Translations under genes and position numbers: made by a program
The notes under the pieces: generated by a model
What the model was told of the DNA's origin: nothing
Seen by the model: the letters and a program-made list of their open reading frames with translations, nothing else
Database searches by the model: none
In this document: piece after piece, positions 1 through 11,136 of the stretch
Layout of the letters: every line of letters starts with the position of its first letter
Position numbering within the stretch: position 1 is the stretch's first letter
DNA from: Pratylenchus scribneri
Taxonomy: Eukaryota; Nematoda; Chromadorea; Rhabditida; Pratylenchidae
DNA: 64,000 nucleotides
Direction of reading: 5' to 3'
NCBI GenBank assembly: GCA_030063045.1
Contig: JAQSEB010000042.1
Location: forward strand, 248,001-312,000

Positions 1-1
1 C

Positions 2-3000
2 GCTGTTTCGGATGACAAATTGAGCCCAAATAAAATTTTGCACATTGGACCAGTGAAAAGCAAATTTCCTATTCATTTTCCATTCTTTCTTCTCTAGTTC
101 TCTTTTCCCCTAATGAATGATGTCAAAAATATGTCGGAAGGTTCACCAGAAATGTTGGAAATAGAGCAAATTGTGCAACAAATATATGGCCCACAATTAT
201 ATGGAATTATGCCAATTATGTTGGAAGGCACCGATGAGAATATCACATCGCCGAATGCGGCCAAATACATGGGTGGATTTTTACAGTTGGCTGGGGAATT
301 TGAAATTGCCCAAATGCGAATGAGTGGATACCATCCGATTCACGTGGAGAAGAGAAAATGTAAATTTTATTTATTAATTAAATTTACACATAATGTAATT
401 AAAGTCGAATTATAAAATATTTCGAGATCGTCTATTTTGTCTCCGTTTTTTAAATTTTTAATTTTATATTTCACTAAAAACGTGTATAGAGTTTTCGATG
501 ATGATGAATCCGAATAAAACTTTAAAACCGGTTTCGAAAAATTTTTAGAATTTTGGTTCACATTATATATCAATCGGCGTGGCTCGAAAAGCAGTCCGCT
601 ATCGGTTTTGTATATAAAACTTAAATATAAAAATTATGGCCTTTTAAAATTTTATAAAGCCTATATGACTAAAATGGTCATAACTTCTTTATTTTTGAGT
701 TTTATGCTAAACAAATGGCAAATTCATGCTCTGTTCATCGAGGCGCGTCGATTGATGTATTATTAGAGCAAAATACCAAAGTTCCATTTTTCGAAACCGG
801 TTTATGAACCGATAATAGTTTAAGAAATTAATTTAATTTTATACGAAATTAATAACAGTTTCATGCTCCGAATGATATATTTTATGACCCAAAATGGCAA
901 AGTTCAATTTTTCGAAACTGGTTTTTGAACCGATTACAGTTCAGTAATACAGGTAATGAAAATAATGACCAATTCGGATTCTTCATCACCGAGACTCTTA
1001 TATACACGGTTTTTAGAGTAAAATAAAACAAAAATATTTGGAAAAAAAGGGGAAGAGGACAAACTAGAATGTTATCTTTTTCCAGTCAGTGATGTCCAAA
1101 GCAAAATTGTGAAAGAGACCAAAGCCAAAATCTACACTCTTGGCCAATTAACAACCAAATTCCCTCACATTGGATGGCGTCCATTCTTGGAAGGCCTTTT
1201 GGACAATCCGAATCATCCATTGCTGAAAAATGTGGACTCAAAAATTAATATTCTAATACCGGAATTTCTTCCCAAATTGGATGCATATTTTGCCAAAGGA
1301 ATGGCCAGTCTACAACGATTCCGTATCCATCAAATTATTGGACTCGTTGGGGTACGAAAATTGGGCCAAAATCATTTTTATAAAATTAATTTTCAAGGAT
1401 GTTAGCCGAATGTTGCAGACCGAATGTGAGCCATTCATTACGGCAAAAATACCACATATGATTAGTGAGTGCTTTATTATTTTTTGGGGGAATTATTGAC
1501 AATTAAATATAATATATTCAAAATAAACAATACCGGCGCAAAAAAACAGTTAAAATAAAATTAAATGTTATCCATCTATATTTAATGCAAAAATTACTCT
1601 ATTATATTGCATTATGAGAAAACATTTTTTTGTCCACATCGTAATAACTTATTAGTGCTTGATCCTAGACCTATAAGCCTTATACCCAATCGATAGAGCT
1701 CATGGAGACGCGTCGATTGGTATATATTTTGTTGGGGTTTGGTTCAAAACTAAAAGAATTATAAACCAAAAACCCAAATAGATTTTAAACGGTTTAATAC
1801 TTTGAATTTTGGTCAAACCCTAATAAACTATATATCAATCGGCGCTTCTCCATGAGCTCTATAAAATTGTATAATTTATGTGTTTAGGATCAAGCACTAA
1901 AAAGTTATCCAACAAAAACTGATTTGTGGAGTGTGGACAAAAGAAATGTTGATTTTGTGGTGGACAAAAAAATGGCACCCTTATAATATCCTTAATCAAA
2001 ATCTATAATATTTTAATAAATATTAAAAATTTACACATTTTAAGGAGTGCAGAAAAATTAATTCCCGCCGGTTTCGAAAATTAAATACTTTTATCCTGAA
2101 AATAAATTTTATTAGGATTTAAAATAAGAAGGGAAATTTTATTGAAGGAAACGAGAAAGAAATCAATGGGTATTATTGGGTAATGGAGCTGCAGGGAAAA
2201 TGATGAAAAGGGAAAAGTGGCAGCAAATTTAGGTATTTATATTTATCAATTTAGAATTTTTAAATCATTTTTAATTGAAAATAAATTAACAAAAAAATAT
2301 AAAATGGATTTAAATTAAGAAATAATTTTTTACTGCAAAATTTGTAAAATTTAGAATTTTTTAAAAATCATTTTAAATAATTAATAAAAAATTAATTTTT
2401 CATTTTAGTGCTTTTCTCAAATTTTTAAGCGAATAAATTCTGAGTCATTGGGACTTGGGAGAAAGGAGAGAATGGAAGCAGCGGGAAGCGGGAAGAGAAA
2501 TCAATGGGAAAAGAGGGAAAGGGCCGCAGGGAAAATGAAAAGAGAGAGAAAGTGGCAGGTGGCTGCAAGTGTCTGCCCTCTGCTCATCGCATCTTTTTCC
2601 ATTCTCGATGTCTCACCATTCATTCCCGAATGCACTCTAGCATTCTAACAAAAGGAAATGACACTTTGCGTAGCATTCTATTTCCCTCAATCCCTTCCAG
2701 TCCAGCGAAAATTGCTACCCACGCGGAAAAATGTTTTCTATTTGAAATTTTTGATATCCGAGGCTATATAAGCCAGGATTTTCGAGGCTTAAGCATCGCT
2801 TCTCGGCCTTTTGGCTAAGATCAAAGTGTAGTATCTGTTCTTTATGGTTTAATCACCATAATAAGTCCTACCGGACTTAAATGTGATTATCCAATTTTTG
2901 GAAAAGCGTCAGGACTCCAGCTTGCTGGTTCCAGACGGCGCGTCGGCCCGGTATTGCACTCACCTCCGGGATCGGCGCTTAAAATTGAATTGGGTTTGGG

Positions 3001-6000
3001 AAAAAAGGGTTTAAAGAAGTTATGCGCAACTTTTTATGCAATTTGGTAAACAATGGAAATCGAAATTTGCAACAAAACAATGGATTATGCGCATACATTT
3101 TTCTCCCTCTCTCTCTTCTTATTGATTTAAAATTATTTATTAAATAATTCTACATTTTAAAATAAAGATATTTTTCAAAAAAAAAAAAAAATTAACAAAG
3201 CAGTTTTTAAATTTTTTTATTGTTTTAATTGGACAATAGGCAAAAAATTGAACAATGGAATTTTTTAAATGAATAGCTGGTTTATTATTAGTGGACCGTT
3301 CTGAATGAGTGATAGCTCATTCGAAAGCTCTCGATAAATTGAATCGAATAAGAGGAGGGAGAAATTGTTGCGAGTTGCGCTGCCATTTTTTACAAAATTG
3401 CAGAAAGTTGCCGCGCAACTTTGAATTTTATTTAGAAAATAAACCCGAGCGATATGCTGGGCTTGTTTAAGATTCCTAATTAAAAATTAATCGATATAAA
3501 TAATTAAATGTTCAAACACTTTAAAATTCAAAATTGTAAAAGCCATAGCTTTGTAATTTTAAGCAGTGTCTTTGTTATTAGGTTTTCGATAATTATTTAT
3601 TATAATAATTTTTTGGTTTAATTAAGTAAAAAATTCTTAAATTTGTTGGTCAATTTTTAATAAAATTTGGGCTACTCGAATTCACGACTTATAAATTATT
3701 TGAAACCAGGCATTTTCTTTTGAGTATAAATAAATCAGTATTTTATCTAACATTTTTTAATAACAATTTTATCCATTTTCTCCAAATTTTCAGGCTATTA
3801 TTATCTGCAGAGATTTGCACCAGCCGAGGCGGAATACAAAGTCTATGCGGTCACACAAATGGTCAAAACAGTCATGGAGGAATACAAAGCGGCAATACGA
3901 GAGAGCGATTGGCTGACGGAGACTTCCAAAAATAATTTGGCTCAAAAATGTATTAAATTTTAAAATGAGCAAATGTAATTAAAAATTAGAATGTGAAATT
4001 TTTAATTTATCAATAATTCCAATTTTAATAATTAAAAAATTATTATTTTTCTCCCAGTGAAATCCATGGCCGTGAACGTTGGTTGGCCCGAATGGTACAA
4101 ACCATTTGAGCCATTGCCGACTGATGCTCACAAATATGCACCAATTGATGAATACCATCGAGCTTGGTTCCAAGCAATTGGGGTAAATTTTAATTTGGCA
4201 AAAACATTAAAAATATTGACATAAAATGGTTGTAATTAAAACAGAAATTAACTCAAAATAACCAAAAATTTGAAAATTAAAATTTTTTTAAAGTAGAAAA
4301 TTAGATTTTCAGAAAAATTCTATTTTAAAATATACTTTGAATTAACATGGGTAAATTTTCAAAGACTTATTAGAGACTGTGACTTCGAATTTATAATATA
4401 ATTGGACATATATAAAAATATAATTTTAAAAATAATTGGCTTGGAAATAGAGGACTTGTAATTGGAATTTCTCGCCTTTACATTACATTCCATCCTACTG
4501 ATTAATTTATTAGAAATTAATTAAATATTGAATAAGCGCCGTAAAAATAATGAAGGCCAACAAGCAAAGAAATAAAAGACTTTCAAAAAATCTTAAGGGC
4601 ATATTCAAATAAAGGAATAAACCCTTAAATTCATAATACCCGGTGGGAATTTTTATGCCATTAAATGATTCAATTTACCTCCACAATTCCCTCTAGATGA
4701 ATGGCCTTCCCTTCGATCAAATCCCTGAATACTTGCAAAGTTTGTTGCGAATGAATGATACAAAAGGGGTTGAAGAAAAGTTGGCATTGTATGACCACAA
4801 TGTGGCCATTTACTATTGGATGATGATGGCCATAACCACGACCTCGTCCATTCGAGAATTGGAGGAAATTGGCAAAAAAGCGGATCGAAAAGAGGGAATG
4901 AATGCGGCCGAAATGAATGCCCAATATGTGCAAACGAGAAATTCGTTGAGCATTGCGTACAGATGGATTGACACTTATTTCAAGTGAATTTTTATTTTAT
5001 TATTAAATTTTCATAGAAAAAATAAATATTTTATTGCAATTTTAACAATAATTCATCAAAAAAACGTGAAATTCCTAAGTAGAATAAAATTGCATATCCA
5101 AATTTTGTGAAAAATCAATTTTTTAGTGAAATTTAGCTTGTATTGGAAAATGTTTTACCATTTTATAGTTCTGCTACTTGGGATTTAGGCGAATTGAAAA
5201 AAAGAATTAAATTAACATAAGACAAAAAAGGGACAGGGCTAAAATTGGGCAGTAGTTTTTGTTTTATGGATGTTATATTCCGGCAATTATATTTTGATCA
5301 AATAGTAGGGATAGGGATATTAAAATTAAGAGATTAATTCAAAATAAAAGTTTTTTATTAGGTAAAATGGTTAGTTCACCAAATTTCTATGATCAAATTC
5401 TGTTTTATAAAATTTAACCCAAGAAATATTAATTTTTCCGATTATATTCAATTTTGATGAATAAAATACAATTTTTAGAGCAGAACAAATGGTTGAAAGC
5501 TACGGCAAAATTGGCCACACAATTGCCCATGAAATTGGCCATGGCTTCGATAGTAATGGTAACATTCCCTCCCATTTTGTATTTTTGATTAATTAAATTC
5601 AAAAAAAATAATTTTAATTTTATTAAAAATTATTTTAAAATGTAATCAAAAAATTCACTCAAAAATTCGAATTTAATATTTTAATAATTTCTGAAGGAAT
5701 GCTTTATGGCCCAAACGGTGACATATCCGACAAATTATTGGACAAAAAATCGGCCCAACAATTCGACCAAATCCAAAAATGTGTTGTGAATTTATATGCA
5801 AAAGAATGTTGCACACATTTAAGTCCAATAATAAATGGGACAGTCGGGGAAAGAACAGAAATTTGCATTGATGGATATTACACACAAACAGAGAATTTTG
5901 CCGATATTTCAGGTGAAAATATAAATTAATAATTAATTTTATTGAAAATAAAATAATAATATTATGGCAATAATATAATTTTATGAAAAAATATAGAATA

Positions 6001-6928
6001 ATATATTAAAATTATTAATAAGAATAAACGTTAAAACAATGGTTGCTTGACTAAAATTAAAAATGAAGATTTTTCTAGTGAATGTTGGGAATTTGAAAAC
6101 ATATCAAATTTTTCAGTAAATTAAAAATTTCGGAAAAATGGGTACTTACTACCTATTATATCTATTGCCAGATTTTCTTTACACCCAAAAATCTTATTAG
6201 GTTACCTTCAAGCCTCCAAAATTGGTCCATGATTTTAATCCTAAAATAGTATTTTTTTTCATAATTTTTACAATCAAATAAGAATAATAAAATGAGAAAA
6301 TCAAAAAAAAATTTTTCGGCGAAGATAATAATGTAAGTACACAAAATGAACTATTTTTAGCCCTATGAAAATACTATCCATCTACGTTTTATAACCATAA
6401 AAAACTCATTTTTTGGGGCTTTGACCAAAGGGCCATTTTTTAATAGAATTGACCTAAAAAACAATTTTATAATCTTTATTATTGCTCAAAAATTTCTTAA
6501 AAAATTACTTTTAAAATTTTTATCGATTAAAAACATTTTTGACCAATTTCAAAGAGCTCTGAAACCCTATCAATATATGATAGAAAATAAATTGGCTATT
6601 TGGATAAATTTATCCAATTTAAAATGTGTAAATTATTTTTTTTTCAGGTCTCGTAATTGCCTATCGAGCATTCAAAAAGCGCAATGAATTGCTTCATGGA
6701 GGACATTTTGAGCTGTCCAAACGCAAATTTTGGGTTGGCTACAGTGGACTTTGGTGCTATCCACCGGTTCCTGGCAGGAATGAATTCTTGGTACCACCGG
6801 ACCCACATCCCCCAAATGAATGCCGAATTCGGTTGGCCACCAAATCGGTGCCCCAATTCGCCTTTGATTTCAATGCCAAATCGCCGATGATCAACGATGG
6901 CCAACGATGCGCACTTTGGACAATTTAA
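2..6928 (+). CDS. M13 family metallopeptidase (neprilysin-like), 5' partial
   Basis: Zinc endopeptidase of the neprilysin family, which cleaves small peptides, usually as a type II membrane or secreted ectoenzyme. Ten exons join in phase: 2-52, 98-359, 1086-1351, 1398-1464, 3794-3949, 4058-4182, 4697-4983, 5479-5558, 5697-5912, 6648-6928, giving about 596 residues to a TAA stop. Landmarks in order: NVGWPEWY (M13 N-terminal domain), the zinc motif HEIGHGFD around 5540, the third-ligand motif ENFAD around 5895, DPHPPNECR near the end, and a C-terminal CALW that resembles the family's CxxW ending. Full-length members are about 700-780 residues, so the N-terminal part with the membrane anchor lies left of the window. 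The 46-nt intron 1352-1397 is the least certain junction; an acceptor at 1418 is also in frame. Intron 1465-3793 holds a MITE and a U2 snRNA gene. Family assignment is firm; activity is inferred. Confidence 0.9.
472..1019. mobile_element. Inverted-repeat (MITE-like) element in peptidase intron
   Basis: The left part (CTAAAAACGTGTATAGAG ... GATGAATCCGAAT) recurs as reverse complement at the right (about 970-1019), giving imperfect terminal inverted repeats of roughly 45 bp. The interior shares GCGTCGATTG and AAACCGGTTT words with elements at 1630, 41155 and 50038. There is no coding capacity. It accounts for most of the 726-nt intron 360-1085. The target duplication is not clear, so the superfamily is unknown. 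Confidence 0.55.
1630..1940. mobile_element. MITE, family 1 (TTGTCCACA ends)
   Basis: Terminal inverted repeats begin TTGTCCACA on both ends and share a longer inner block, AGTGCTTGATCCTA on the left and TAGGATCAAGCACT on the right. The core contains an inverted pair GAGCTCATGGAGACGCGTCG / CTCCATGAGCTC. Related copies lie at 50038-50334 and, more diverged, about 41155-41440. Non-coding, inside peptidase intron 1465-3793. Confidence 0.6.
2765..2772 (+). promoter_or_regulatory. TATA-like box upstream of U2
   Basis: TATATAAG stands 23-30 bases before the first base of the U2 RNA, the position expected of a TATA box. Pol II snRNA promoters usually rely on a proximal sequence element and lack TATA, so this could be functional or a chance match in AT-rich DNA. 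Confidence 0.4.
2795..2980 (+). ncRNA. U2 spliceosomal RNA
   Basis: U2 snRNA, which pairs with the intron branch site in the spliceosome. The 5' end ATCGCTTCTCGGCCTTTTGG matches the conserved U2 start, followed by the branch-site pairing element GTAGTA at 2828-2833. Stem IIa is rebuilt by TTATGG/CCATAA and stem IIb by AAGTCC/GGACTT. A Sm site AATTTTTGG lies at 2893-2901, and a 3' stem-loop IV has CCCGG/CCGGG arms around the conserved TATTGCACTCACCTC loop. The differences from the vertebrate sequence keep the helices intact, which argues for a working gene rather than a retro-pseudogene. It sits on the sense strand inside an intron of the peptidase gene. Confidence 0.95.
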
Positions 6929-8165
6929 AATGAATGAAAGATGAATTGAAAAAATATTATAGTCTATGATTTTGAATGAATTTAATATTTTTTTTTTTTG
7001 TAAAATTTTGATCATAAATTTTTACTTTTTAGCAAGAAATTTAAATAATGTTGGACTATTTTTGGTCAACATATCAGAGAAAACTGATAATTTGCGAGTA
7101 GGAAATCAATTTTAATAGATGAATTGTCCATTAATTTAAACTTATTATTATGCAAATAGCAAAAATTATGAATTGATGAATAAAAGATATAATTTGGATT
7201 TGCAAATTTTCAGGATTAAATCTTTAAAATGGATAAAGAATTAATTTGTGAGGGAAATGAATGGTGAAGAATGATTCAAATTGGTAAATATAAAGGAATT
7301 TAATCGAAATTTATGTAAATTAATTGCCAATTTAATATTTTATTGACCATTATTTATTCGGAATAAATGGGATTGATCATGATTTAAAATGAGAAAAAAA
7401 GATTTTTTTTAATTTTAATGGAGTTTTGATCGATTATTTTTAGTAAAACAACAGTTAAATAATAGCAAAACATTATATATACCTAATAAAAAATAAATTG
7501 ATGAAGGAATTTAAATATTAAATGTAATGGCAACATTTTATTCTTGAATAAAACAAATTCATTTTTAATAAATGAAATAAATTAATTTACTAATTCACCA
7601 AAATTTGTATTGCATCCAATAATCAAAGATTCCGAGCTTTTGTTTGTAAATGTCAAAAAACCATTCAAATTTTCCCTCGAGCATTGCAATGTGAGAAGGC
7701 GAGAAATAGAGCATCAATTCTTAGATTGCCGAAAGCACATAATGAATTCGATAAAAATTCATTAATTCATCAAGGTCCAAATCAAATTCAAACAAATGAT
7801 TATTACTTTTCTCCATAATTTGGCCATTAATAAATGGAAATCACCTCCTTTTCATGTTCCCATCGATGTTTTGTGCTAGATTTGGACTACCATGTATGTG
7901 CATATTGCATTGCACACTGCAGACTGCAGAGCACACATCCAACAAATCATTGAAGCCTGTGAAAAGTCAATAAAGATTTGGATTTTGGAATCAGTGAAAA
8001 TATATTAGAGTCCGGTTTTTCAGATTTGTACACGGATTTTTGAAAAACCGGGTAACCCGGGAGCCCGGGATTGTTCAAAATGACCCGGGATCGGGGCCCG
8101 GCCCGGGTCTGGACTCAAACATACAGTATACCTATACCTACCATCTTATTAAAAGGCAAAGAACA
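6929..8165. other. Intergenic, AT-rich
   Basis: No coding exon or RNA gene was recognised. A short GC-rich patch at about 8010-8115 consists of CCCGGG/GGCCC words flanked by GAGTCC and GGACTC, probably a decayed inverted-repeat element. Confidence 0.5.
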
Positions 8166-8173
8166 ATTTCAAT

Positions 8174-8284
8174 CAGGGACGGGCGCCAAAGCCTAAGTCG
8201 TTGAACGCCAAACGCAAAACGCCAAAAAGGGCTAAAAATAACGCCAAAAACGCCAAACGCCAAACGCCATGGCGCCCGTCCCTG
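8174..8284. mobile_element. hAT-type MITE, 111 bp
   Basis: The element begins CAGGGACGGGCGCCA and ends TGGCGCCCGTCCCTG, a perfect 15-bp terminal inverted repeat. It is flanked by an exact 8-bp direct repeat ATTTCAAT (8166-8173 and 8285-8292). CAGGG termini plus an 8-bp duplication are the hallmark of hAT transposons. The interior is a run of ACGCCAA-type repeats with no coding capacity. Confidence 0.9.
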
Positions 8285-8649
8285 ATTTCAATGTGCAAAA
8301 CAGTTCTTGGCAAATTTTTGTGCAATTTATGGAATATAAATAATGAAAAATTTAAAATTATAAATACATAGCCGGATCCCGAAAATCATCCAGTACTTTT
8401 TTATTAAATTAGCATTTGCACAATTGTGGACATGAACACATTTGCTTGTATTGTCCTTTATTTATTGTGGAGATGATTCCGCCGGAAAGTTAAATAAAGT
8501 TTGAGCGAAATGATGGAAGGAACTTTTGAGTTTTAACGGATTGAAAACAATTCAATGGATTGTAGGAAGAAAGTGCAAAGAAAGACCCTGAAATGGAAAA
8601 ATTAGAAAATGGTTGTTGAAAAATGTCGAAAATAAAGAAATGAATGGAG

Positions 8650-9300
8650 ATCATTTTTTGCACCCGGGGGTTTTCGGGGATGATGATCACGATCAGAAAA
8701 ATTTTTTTTTTGATTTACCAAGTACTGCGCGGTTTGGTCATGACAGAGATGAGTTTCGGGCCGACTTTTACCGGCCCGGTCCGGCCCGGGCCGGTCTCCC
8801 TTCGGCCCGGCCCGGCCCTTTTAGAGTAATAGGGCCCAAAATTTTCGGCCAGGTCCGGCCCGGGCTTTAGTTACAGTATTATTTCCTCAAAATTTTAAAT
8901 TTTTTTTTTAACAATGAAAAATTTTAAAAAAAAATTTTTCAATTAAAAAATTTTAAATGAAGAAAAATAGTAAATATTATTTCCCTGCAAAAATATTAAT
9001 TCATTTTTTAACAAAAATTATAGTCAAATTTATGTATTTTTCTCAAAAATCATATGCTTCGGGCCCGTCGGGCCGGCCCGGGCCAGTCGCGAATCGGCTC
9101 GGCCCGGCCCGTACAGTAACTGGGCCGAAAACGCCCGGGCTGAACTCATCTCTGGGTCATAATGCTATTGACAAGTTTGATGATTTTGCTTGTGGGAAAA
9201 TTTATTCATTATGGAATAGATGGAATAGTGACAATGTTAATTGTCATTTTGTGGAGTGGAATTTTTGATGGAATATGATTGAAGATTAAAAACAAGTCCG
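8650..9300 (+). mobile_element. Decayed fragment of the 9.9-kb Helitron-like element
   Basis: The stretch GGGGGTTTTCGGGG ... GATGATCACGATCAGA ... TTTGATTTACCAAGTACTGC parallels the 5' part of the element at 9909-10834 (GGGGGTTTTCGGGGGTGCTG, then ATCATGACCAGA). The match resumes with ATAATGC after the nested element 8744-9154. No intact termini were found. Confidence 0.5.
8744..9154. mobile_element. hAT-type MITE, 411 bp, GGCCCGG-rich
   Basis: Termini CAGAGATGAGTT and AACTCATCTCTG are inverted. The flanking 8-mers are GGTCATGA (8736-8743) and GGTCATAA (9155-9162), an 8-bp target duplication with one mismatch. Both subterminal regions are rich in GGCCCGGCC words, while the middle is AT-rich. 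It is inserted in an older, decayed repeat. Confidence 0.8.
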
Positions 9301-9395
9301 GTAAAAAATTAAGATCATTTTCACGTCAATTTTATTCCCAAAAATCACAAAAAATATTTTCACGACCTTTTTATTCCTAAATTAATTACAAAAAA

Positions 9396-11136
9396 ATGCT
9401 ATTCCGACCTGATCCATTTAAAACAAGACAATGGATTTCATATGTAATATTATTGTGTGGAAACGTTTTTTTGGTGGCAACTTTTTTTTACATTGGCACG
9501 GAAGGAATGTAAGCAAAAATTAATGAAATTAATTTCATTTTAAATTTTTTGAAGTGACAAGCTTTCTCTCCATATATTTGGCCTAATGCTTGGATCACTT
9601 TTTGGAGAACAAATTACGGCATTTTTGGCTGTTTTCATTGAACACCATCTTGGCAAATCATTTCTTAAATTTTTTGGAAAAGCCGTCTGCCTTTTTGTGT
9701 TAATTGTTTTTATTCTCCCGGAGGTGAACACAAAATATTTGGATTTTTTCGAATGCTTATTCACTATGGTCAAAGTAGCTGGGGAATTTGCAAATGATCT
9801 ATTAGTAAAAAAATTCTTAAAATTATAAATCATTATACTTTTTTTTCAGAACCCATCTGATGAGGTAAGCAGAAAATAAATCAATTAAATTTATTAAAAT
9901 TAAATAAATCTATATATAATTTTAGAGAACCGATTCTGTATGTTACTCGCTTTTCTCGATGTGGTGTGGATGGATTGAGTTGATTTTTTGTATTCGGGGG
10001 TTTTCGGGGGTGCTGATCATGACCAGATAGTTAGTTTTTTGATTTGGCCAAGTCTCGCGCAGCTAGGCCATAAGTTATGGCCAAGTGTAGTGATTTTGGA
10101 TTTAGGCAATGAAAATGTCTAATATAGGGTAATCGAGGGTGCTGAACATGATGGTGACATTGGTTTTGCAATTGGTTCAAGTCTCGCGCAGCTAGGCCAT
10201 AAGTTATGGCCAAGTTTGGTGATGTTAGATTTTGATGATAGAAATGTCAAATATGGGGTAATCGAGGGTGCTGATTATGATGCTGACAATGGTTTTGCAT
10301 TTGGTTCAAGTATCAAGCATCTAGGCCATAAGTCATGGCCAAGTTTGGTGATGTTGTATTTTGATGATGAAAATGTCAAGTATAGGGTAATCGACCATGC
10401 TAAAAATGATGGTGATAATGTTTTTGCATTTGGTTTAGGTTTTGTCCATGAAATATGCAAATTTTTGTTGATTTGGAATAGTCCAACAGAAGTTGGAATA
10501 GTCCAATTATCGATTTTTGCTCTATGTTATGATAATAAAGAAGAGTTGATTATTGCTTTGTTTAGTGGGTTGTATAGCGCAGGCGGTAGAGTGATAGAGT
10601 TTTGCGGTAAGGATGTAAGTTCGATTCCCTGTGCTGACAATTAATTTTTTTTTGATTTTTTTACTTTTTATCCTTCACAAATTAATTCTCTGAGCCCCGA
10701 AGGGGCGAAGATGATATAGGGAAACAATTGGCGGGCGAGCGAAGCGAGCTGAGCCCCGAAGGGGCGAAGAAGATAACAACAGTCACACTTCCCTAGCTCA
10801 GAAGAACGCCCGATAGGGCGTTCGACTGAGCTAGTAATATCAATTTTTAAGGAATTTGCGAATGGGATTTATGAGAAGTCCACCAATGAAATATCTTATT
10901 ATTATTTGCGGATCCCCTCAAAATCGGTGGATATCGATGTGAAGAAATTTGATGATTGCACCGGAGTGGATGGAAATTTTGGAAGAAGAGGTTTTCGCAT
11001 AACTTATCAAGTTAGAGGCTCAAGAGTGCAAAAAGATGTTCCCGTAACAAATTTCAATTATGATAGTGAAGGCTTATCTCATACATTCGAAAAACGAATT
11101 AACACACTTGTGGTAAAAATTCCAACCAAACTTTAA
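9396..11136 (+). CDS. Membrane protein, unknown family
   Basis: Four exons join in phase: 9396-9508, 9555-9804, 9850-9864 and 10852-11136, giving 220 residues. The start ATG opens a short charged segment (MLFRPDPFKTRQW) followed by a hydrophobic stretch of about 18 residues. Two further hydrophobic segments lie near residues 48-67 and 85-100, suggesting three membrane spans. The last exon encodes a polar C-terminal domain of about 95 residues rich in Lys, Asp and Val. I do not recognise the family. Exon 3 is only 15 nt. Intron 3 is 987 nt, of which 926 are one Helitron-like element; without it the intron would be 61 nt, like its neighbours. No regulatory signal is visible. Confidence 0.6.
9909..10834 (+). 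mobile_element. Helitron-like non-autonomous element, copy 1
   Basis: The 5' end is TCTATATATAATTTTAGA preceded by A; the 3' end is CTAG followed by T, as in Helitrons inserted between A and T without target duplication. An 8-bp stem hairpin GAACGCCC-GATA-GGGCGTTC (10804-10823) lies 7 nt before the terminal CTAG. Inside are about three 129-bp direct repeats (10052-10438), a tRNA-like segment with A- and B-box-like sequences (about 10577-10640, AGTTCGATTCCC), and two GAGCCCCGAAGGGGC palindromes. Copy 2 lies inverted at 44073-44860. There is no Rep/helicase gene, so it would need a helper. Confidence 0.7.
10052..10438 (+). repeat. 129-bp tandem repeats inside Helitron-like copy 1
   Basis: Units start at about 10052, 10181 and 10310, spaced exactly 129 bp. 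129 is divisible by three, so one frame reads a 43-residue repeat (CTAGGCCATAAG encodes LGHK). The first unit carries an in-frame TAA; the next two are open. Copy 2 has fewer units but the same frame. Confidence 0.7.

Noticed and set aside
10570..10645. Functional tRNA gene at 10.6 kb (and its copy at 44.3 kb)
   Set aside because: A- and B-box-like sequences are present but acceptor, D and anticodon stems do not pair as a standard tRNA; kept only as part of the mobile element.
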